A stretch of DNA of 8,830 nucleotides from Bacteroidota bacterium (GTDB lineage: Bacteria; Bacteroidota; Bacteroidia; Bacteroidales; UBA1556). The stretch is taken from contig QMPB01000153.1 of the NCBI GenBank assembly GCA_003648395.1, positions 1-8,830 of the forward strand. Direction: 5' to 3'. The notes beneath the pieces are model-generated. The model was not told where the DNA came from, made no database searches, and was given only the letters and a program-made list of their open reading frames with translations. How positions within the stretch are numbered: position 1 is the first letter of the stretch; every line of letters starts with the position of its first letter. The translations under genes and the position numbers were made by a program. This document shows, piece by piece, positions 5,386-8,830 of this stretch.

Positions 5386-6666
5386 ATGAAAAATACTACT
5401 AAAAATACAACAACTGATAATAAACTAACAATTCAGAATACTAAAACTACAGAAATTATGAAAACTATAGGAATGATTACAAAGGCAGACGACCAAAAAG
5501 TAGAAGATAATAAAACTAATTTGAAGAATTGGGGATTTAAGCAAGCTGGGCAGCTACATGGTAGTATTAAAGGTTTGATTAACTCTGTAAATGTAGTATA
5601 TCATAATTATGTGCAAGAAACTAAAGATATAAAAGGAGAAAAATATGAGCAAATTAGTGATGATATTGAAGCTGTTAAGCTAAGTATAGGAAGTGTTGGT
5701 GAAGCTATTTCGTTAGTAAAAGAGGTGAAGATAGTGGAGCAAAGAGATGAGATGGATCGTTTGAAGAATGAGATTGATAGAATTGAAACTGGCGCAGAAG
5801 AAGATTTATTTAAGAGTCAGTTTAGTTGGGTAGGTGCAATTATGTCTACGTTTTTTGCAGTAGTATTAGGCGTTGGATTATATGTGTTTTATACTTCGTT
5901 GGTGTACAGTGCTTTATTTAAAGATTTTGGAGCGGCTTTGCAAGGGGCAACTGTTGATAATTTTTCAATGCTTTTTAATTCATTATTTGATATTTCTGTT
6001 TTTACAAATTTTGGAGTTACCACAATAATGAGTGCAATATTATCGACAGTATTTTTAGCTATAGCATATATTATGCATAAGGATTGGGAAGCAAATAAAA
6101 AAGGAAAAGCAATTGTTTTCGGAATTATTGGATTGGTGATGGAGGTTGCATTTGCAGTAAAACTTGAAGGGAATATTAATGAGTTGAAGTATATGACTGG
6201 TCAAGTTAATGAAAAGCTTGATTTGCTTGGTTTGATATTTAATAATGATGTGTTGATAGTGTTGATTTTGGGTTTTATTAGCTATATAGTTTGGAGCTTT
6301 GTTTTGGGAGTTACTTTTAAAGAGTGGGAAAAGCGTAATCCAAAATTATTAGGACAGATTAAAAGAAAAGAGCTTTCAAAAAAAATAAATAGAGCAAAGT
6401 ATAAGATAAGTGAATTTAATAATGAATTAAGTAAGTTGACAGCAGAACTAAAAAGCCTAAATGAAAAACTTGATGCATTGAAGATTAAATTAGAAATGGC
6501 ATACTTTTCTGTTGATGAATTAGAGGGTAGATTAAATGTATTTTATCATGGATGGCTTACTTATATTAAAAGCAATAAGCATATAAGTGATCAAGTGGAG
6601 GTGCAAACCCAGGTTTTTGAAGATAGAAAGAGTTCTTTAATAGGGGTTTTGCATAAAGTTGCATAA
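5386..6666 (+). CDS. Four-helix membrane protein with coiled coil; paralogue of the TU6 soluble protein
   Basis: This 426-aa protein is not recognised. A polar Thr/Asn/Lys N-terminus (1-45) leads to the motif GSIKGLINSVNVVYHNY (59-75), then an amphipathic helical stretch (80-140). Four membrane segments follow (about 147-171, 209-229, 242-258, 288-309). A charged coiled coil (about 325-372) precedes a C-terminal domain with L-x-x-R-L-N-x-F-x-x-x-W-L (379-391), 35 residues from the end. Both the N-terminal motif and the C-terminal domain recur in the soluble protein encoded at 6763-7602, so the two are homologous, with the membrane block specific to this one. No signal peptide is seen, so the N-terminus and coiled coil are probably cytoplasmic. 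The gene stands alone behind its own shared element. Its start ATGAAAAATACT matches two other genes. A membrane scaffold role is inference. Confidence 0.85.
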   Translation: MKNTTKNTTTDNKLTIQNTKTTEIMKTIGMITKADDQKVEDNKTNLKNWGFKQAGQLHGSIKGLINSVNVVYHNYVQETKDIKGEKYEQISDDIEAVKLSIGSVGEAISLVKEVKIVEQRDEMDRLKNEIDRIETGAEEDLFKSQFSWVGAIMSTFFAVVLGVGLYVFYTSLVYSALFKDFGAALQGATVDNFSMLFNSLFDISVFTNFGVTTIMSAILSTVFLAIAYIMHKDWEANKKGKAIVFGIIGLVMEVAFAVKLEGNINELKYMTGQVNEKLDLLGLIFNNDVLIVLILGFISYIVWSFVLGVTFKEWEKRNPKLLGQIKRKELSKKINRAKYKISEFNNELSKLTAELKSLNEKLDALKIKLEMAYFSVDELEGRLNVFYHGWLTYIKSNKHISDQVEVQTQVFEDRKSSLIGVLHKVA

Positions 6667-6685
6667 AGAATATGCTAATAATGTA

Positions 6686-6722
6686 GCTAGACTGCATTGT
6701 TGAATACTAATATTGCATTATT
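6686..6722 (+). promoter_or_regulatory. Shared promoter-like element, copy 6 (drives TU6)
   Basis: This copy holds TAGACTGCAT (6688-6697), the TAnnTTTG-like TAATATTG (6708-6715) and TTGCA (6713-6717). It ends 40 bp before the ATG at 6763. It belongs to the same subtype as copy 5, which precedes the paralogous membrane protein gene, so the two paralogues may be coregulated most closely. Confidence 0.75.
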
Positions 6723-6762
6723 GAAATTAAATAGTATAACAAATAAAAAAAACAAATAAACT

Positions 6763-7602
6763 ATGAGCACATTTACTCAAATCCAGAAAATAAAAAATAA
6801 TATTAAGAATATGTTTAAAAATAATGAAAACAGTAATTTGCCTGAGCAGCCAGCTAAACAAGAAATAGCAATGGTTAAACAAGTAGAGGTTCCAGCTACT
6901 AAAGTTTCTTTGCCAAGCGCGAATGTAAGCCCAGCAGTTGTGAATATGATTAATAATAAACAAATGGAATTGCAAAATAAAGGCAATGATTTGGGTGCTT
7001 ATGCTATGGAAATATGTGTTGCCCAGAATGGATCATATATTGGATTTTTGAATGCAATGAATATTGTGGTAATGAACTATAAGGTAGATGCAGAACTAGC
7101 AAAGCAGGAGCTAGAAATAGAATTAGTGCAAGAAATAAATAATAGAAATAGTAAAGTAATTGCAATTACCAATGAAATAGCAGGAATTGAGAGTATTGCT
7201 ATCCCAGAGAAGGAGGTGGAGCTTAATAGATATAATTTGGAGATAAATTCGTTAATGGATAATCAAGAGAATGGTATTTCGGAATCATTAAGTAACGAAA
7301 GGTTATTGATTATGCAATTGGCTATAGCTAGAACTAACGAACTGATACGCAAATTTAAACATAAAGTGATTTTATTAAATACAGAGATTTCTCAAATAAA
7401 GTTAACTATTGATGGGCTAAATATGCAGAAGGGTAGTATAAACTTCTTTAATGAATCATCACTACGTCGTCGTCTTAATCTGTTCTTTAATCATTGGCTA
7501 ATTGCATTAGAGGGCTTGGGTATGGAGTTGACTACTATTGAGGAAACAAAAGATAAATTTGTAGAGTATTTAAATCAGGAAATAGTAAAGATTGCAGCAT
7601 AA
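6763..7602 (+). CDS. Soluble coiled-coil protein; paralogue of the TU5 membrane protein
   Basis: This 279-aa unrecognised protein has no membrane segment. A disordered, Asn/Lys/Pro-rich N-terminus (1-60) is followed by the motif GSYIGFLNAMNIVVMNY (90-106), which matches GSIKGLINSVNVVYHNY of the TU5 protein at about half of its positions. A long helical, probably coiled-coil region (about 108-225) leads to LRRRLNLFFNHWL (234-246), the same L-x-x-R-L-N-x-F-x-x-x-W-L pattern, 33 residues from the C-terminus. The four membrane segments of the paralogue are absent. A soluble partner that assembles with the membrane form through the coiled coil or C-terminal domain is a reasonable hypothesis. It is the lead gene of TU6 and is followed after 38 bp by an exported vWA-like protein. 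Confidence 0.85.
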   Translation: MSTFTQIQKIKNNIKNMFKNNENSNLPEQPAKQEIAMVKQVEVPATKVSLPSANVSPAVVNMINNKQMELQNKGNDLGAYAMEICVAQNGSYIGFLNAMNIVVMNYKVDAELAKQELEIELVQEINNRNSKVIAITNEIAGIESIAIPEKEVELNRYNLEINSLMDNQENGISESLSNERLLIMQLAIARTNELIRKFKHKVILLNTEISQIKLTIDGLNMQKGSINFFNESSLRRRLNLFFNHWLIALEGLGMELTTIEETKDKFVEYLNQEIVKIAA

Positions 7603-7640
7603 TATAAATATGTAATATTAATAATATAAAACTTAAAAAA

Positions 7641-8486
7641 ATGAAAAATATACAAATAGTAATTTCGGGATTAATTATTTTGTTTTCTTTAACATTGACA
7701 GCTAATGTGTTTGCAGATGAATCAAAGCAGGGTAATTATGTTGTGGTACTAGACCTTTCTGATAGAGTATTGTTGCCAAACCAGGCTAAAGGTGATATCG
7801 CAGTAATAAAAAATGTGTATGCTAAGTTTGTTAGTGATGTAAAATCGCATTTGATTATTAAATCTAAAGCTAAGTTTTCGGTACATATACTTTCGCAAAA
7901 AAATAGTGAATTAGATGTAATTTATTTTAATGAAAAGTTAAGTATTGATATGGAGTTGTATTCCATTGCTGAAAAAAGGCGATCTTTTGATAAGTTTTCG
8001 AACGAACTAGATGCTTTGCTAAATGATTTGTACAAGAAAGCTAGATATAGTGAAAGTAAATCTGATTATAATGGAGTGGATGTTTGGAGGTATTTTAATG
8101 AATTATTAGTTTATAGTGTATTTGATAATAGTAATAATTCATTATATGTACTTACAGATGGTTATTTTGATTTTGAGTCTAACAATAATATCAAGCGTAG
8201 TTTAAATAGGTATACTTCTACAAATTTTTTAAGTAAACTTAATGGTGATAGCTGGCATATTAAAGCTGTTAATAATGATTTTGGACTTTTGGCTATTAAT
8301 AGTAAATTCACTTCTCTTAATGTTGTAGTAATTGGCGTGAACCCTAAGAATGGATCACTGAATGAGCGTGAGAAATTACATTATTTTTGGAATAAATGGC
8401 TTAAAGAGATGGGAGCAAAAGCTGTTATTATTGATAAAACAAGTATAATGAAAACGAAACAGCGGATGTTGTATTGTAGCTTATGA
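7641..8486 (+). CDS. Exported vWA-like protein with atypical MIDAS
   Basis: This 281-aa product has a signal peptide: basic start, hydrophobic core 5-21, likely cleavage after ANVFA (residue 25). The mature part resembles a von Willebrand factor A fold. A hydrophobic strand leads into DLSDR (YVVVLDLSDRVL, 33-44), equivalent to the metal-binding D-x-S-x-S, then helices. A second strand ends in LTDGYFDF (171-178), the usual position of the late MIDAS acidic residue, and another strand and helix follow (LNVVVIGVNP... and FWNKWLKEMG, 226-258). The third MIDAS residue, normally Ser, is Arg42, so metal binding may be altered or lost. vWA domains usually mediate protein contacts, so this may be an extracytoplasmic partner. 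There is no C-terminal anchor. It lies 38 bp after the soluble coiled-coil gene with no promoter element between. Confidence 0.72.
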   Translation: MKNIQIVISGLIILFSLTLTANVFADESKQGNYVVVLDLSDRVLLPNQAKGDIAVIKNVYAKFVSDVKSHLIIKSKAKFSVHILSQKNSELDVIYFNEKLSIDMELYSIAEKRRSFDKFSNELDALLNDLYKKARYSESKSDYNGVDVWRYFNELLVYSVFDNSNNSLYVLTDGYFDFESNNNIKRSLNRYTSTNFLSKLNGDSWHIKAVNNDFGLLAINSKFTSLNVVVIGVNPKNGSLNEREKLHYFWNKWLKEMGAKAVIIDKTSIMKTKQRMLYCSL

Positions 8487-8543
8487 AATAGTGCAAATTT
8501 GAATTATGTAAAGTGTTATATAAATATTTAAAAGAAACTAATT

Positions 8544-8735
8544 ATGAATGAATTATTTTATGTCTGTGTGAAAATATTGCAATGGCTAGGAGCTGTAACA
8601 GGAACTACTTATGAGGAGATTAATATAATAGTATTTGTGATAATTGGTCCAATAGTGTTTTTTTTACTCTTGATTGCTTTAATACGTTGTAAATTTAGAG
8701 TTAAAAAGCAAAATGATAAAATAATATCTAATTAA
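8544..8735 (+). CDS. Small single-pass membrane protein (63 aa)
   Basis: The protein has an amphipathic N-terminal helix (about 5-16), a short turn (TGTTYEEIN), one strong membrane segment (about 27-48, INIIVFVIIGPIVFFLLLIA) and a basic tail (RCKFRVKK). The tail suggests the C-terminus is cytoplasmic. I assign no family. It starts 57 bp after the vWA-like gene and its stop is 1 bp before the next ATG, so it is probably cotranscribed with its neighbours and could anchor or link the exported proteins of this unit. The 57-bp gap lacks the shared element. Confidence 0.72.
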   Translation: MNELFYVCVKILQWLGAVTGTTYEEINIIVFVIIGPIVFFLLLIALIRCKFRVKKQNDKIISN

Positions 8736-8736
8736 T

Positions 8737-8830
8737 ATGAAGAAGGACATAAAAATAACTACTATTTTAATAATGGCAGCTATGTTCATAGCTAACGTTG
8801 TTATGTCGCAAATCATAACTAATATTCCAG
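8737..8830 (+). CDS. Start of an exported protein (partial, cut by window end)
   Basis: Thirty-one codons are visible, beginning MKKDIKITTILIMAAMFIA and ending NVVMSQIITNIP. This is a signal peptide with a basic start, a hydrophobic core and a likely cleavage near MSQ at residues 23-25, like the exported protein at 1767-2219. The ATG comes 1 bp after the preceding stop, which indicates translational coupling and the same transcript. Nothing can be said of the mature protein. Confidence 0.7.
   Translation, partial: MKKDIKITTILIMAAMFIANVVMSQIITNIP

Noticed and set aside
74..6722. The repeated 37-bp elements as a CRISPR array or plasmid iterons
   Set aside because: The copies are 0.4-2.4 kb apart, each at a fixed place before a gene start, with no spacer structure and no clustering as at an origin.
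6727..6986. Two overlapping minus-strand frames at the start of the soluble coiled-coil gene
   Set aside because: Both are antisense to a gene whose homology to the TU5 protein supports the + strand reading.
8487..8543. Possible seventh promoter element before the 63-aa membrane protein
   Set aside because: A TGCAAATTTG sequence is present, but there is no TAGRCTGCAT box and no second TGCA 21 bp away.

Overview
The window is AT-rich with short intergenic gaps, and every supported gene lies on the + strand. Three things suggest a member of the Bacteroidetes (Bacteroidota) or an element living in one. Start codons follow A-rich leaders, mostly without Shine-Dalgarno sequences. Promoter-like sites are one mismatch from the Bacteroidetes -7 consensus TAnnTTTG. 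Signal peptides end in an MSQ-type sequence. Most genes are not recognisable, there are no core housekeeping genes, and one gene is a small phage/plasmid-type SF1 helicase. I therefore infer an accessory replicon or integrated element (plasmid, phage-like or conjugative). I saw no integrase, relaxase, capsid or terminase gene, so the class of element is open.

Layout. A gene tail ends at 59. Six transcription units follow, each preceded by one copy of a 37-bp element (74-110, 1421-1457, 2236-2272, 4878-4914, 5314-5350, 6686-6722). TU1 (145-1396) holds three genes that look like divergent paralogues of one unknown family. TU2 (1491-2219) holds a small unknown protein and an exported one. TU3 (2315-4598, perhaps to 4846) holds a Dda/RecD2-like helicase, a small basic protein, a membrane-anchored M15-like (DUF5715-type) peptidase, and possibly a 51-aa acidic protein. 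TU4 (4957-5295) is a lone DUF4258-type protein. TU5 (5386-6666) is a four-helix membrane protein with a coiled coil. TU6 (6763 to beyond 8830) holds a soluble coiled-coil protein, an exported vWA-like protein, a small membrane protein and the start of another exported protein.

Two results stand out. First, the six elements have invariant TAGRCTGCAT and TTGCA boxes at fixed spacing and sit 33-42 bp before each lead start codon, which suggests one regulon with a specialised promoter. Second, the membrane protein of TU5 and the soluble protein of TU6 share both an N-terminal motif and a C-terminal domain. They look like membrane-bound and soluble versions of one protein, next to an exported vWA-like protein. 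This envelope-associated module (TU5 and TU6) is the best candidate for an undescribed system.

I saw no tRNA, rRNA, CRISPR array, insertion sequence or convincing intrinsic terminator. No stretch over 300 bases lacks a gene.
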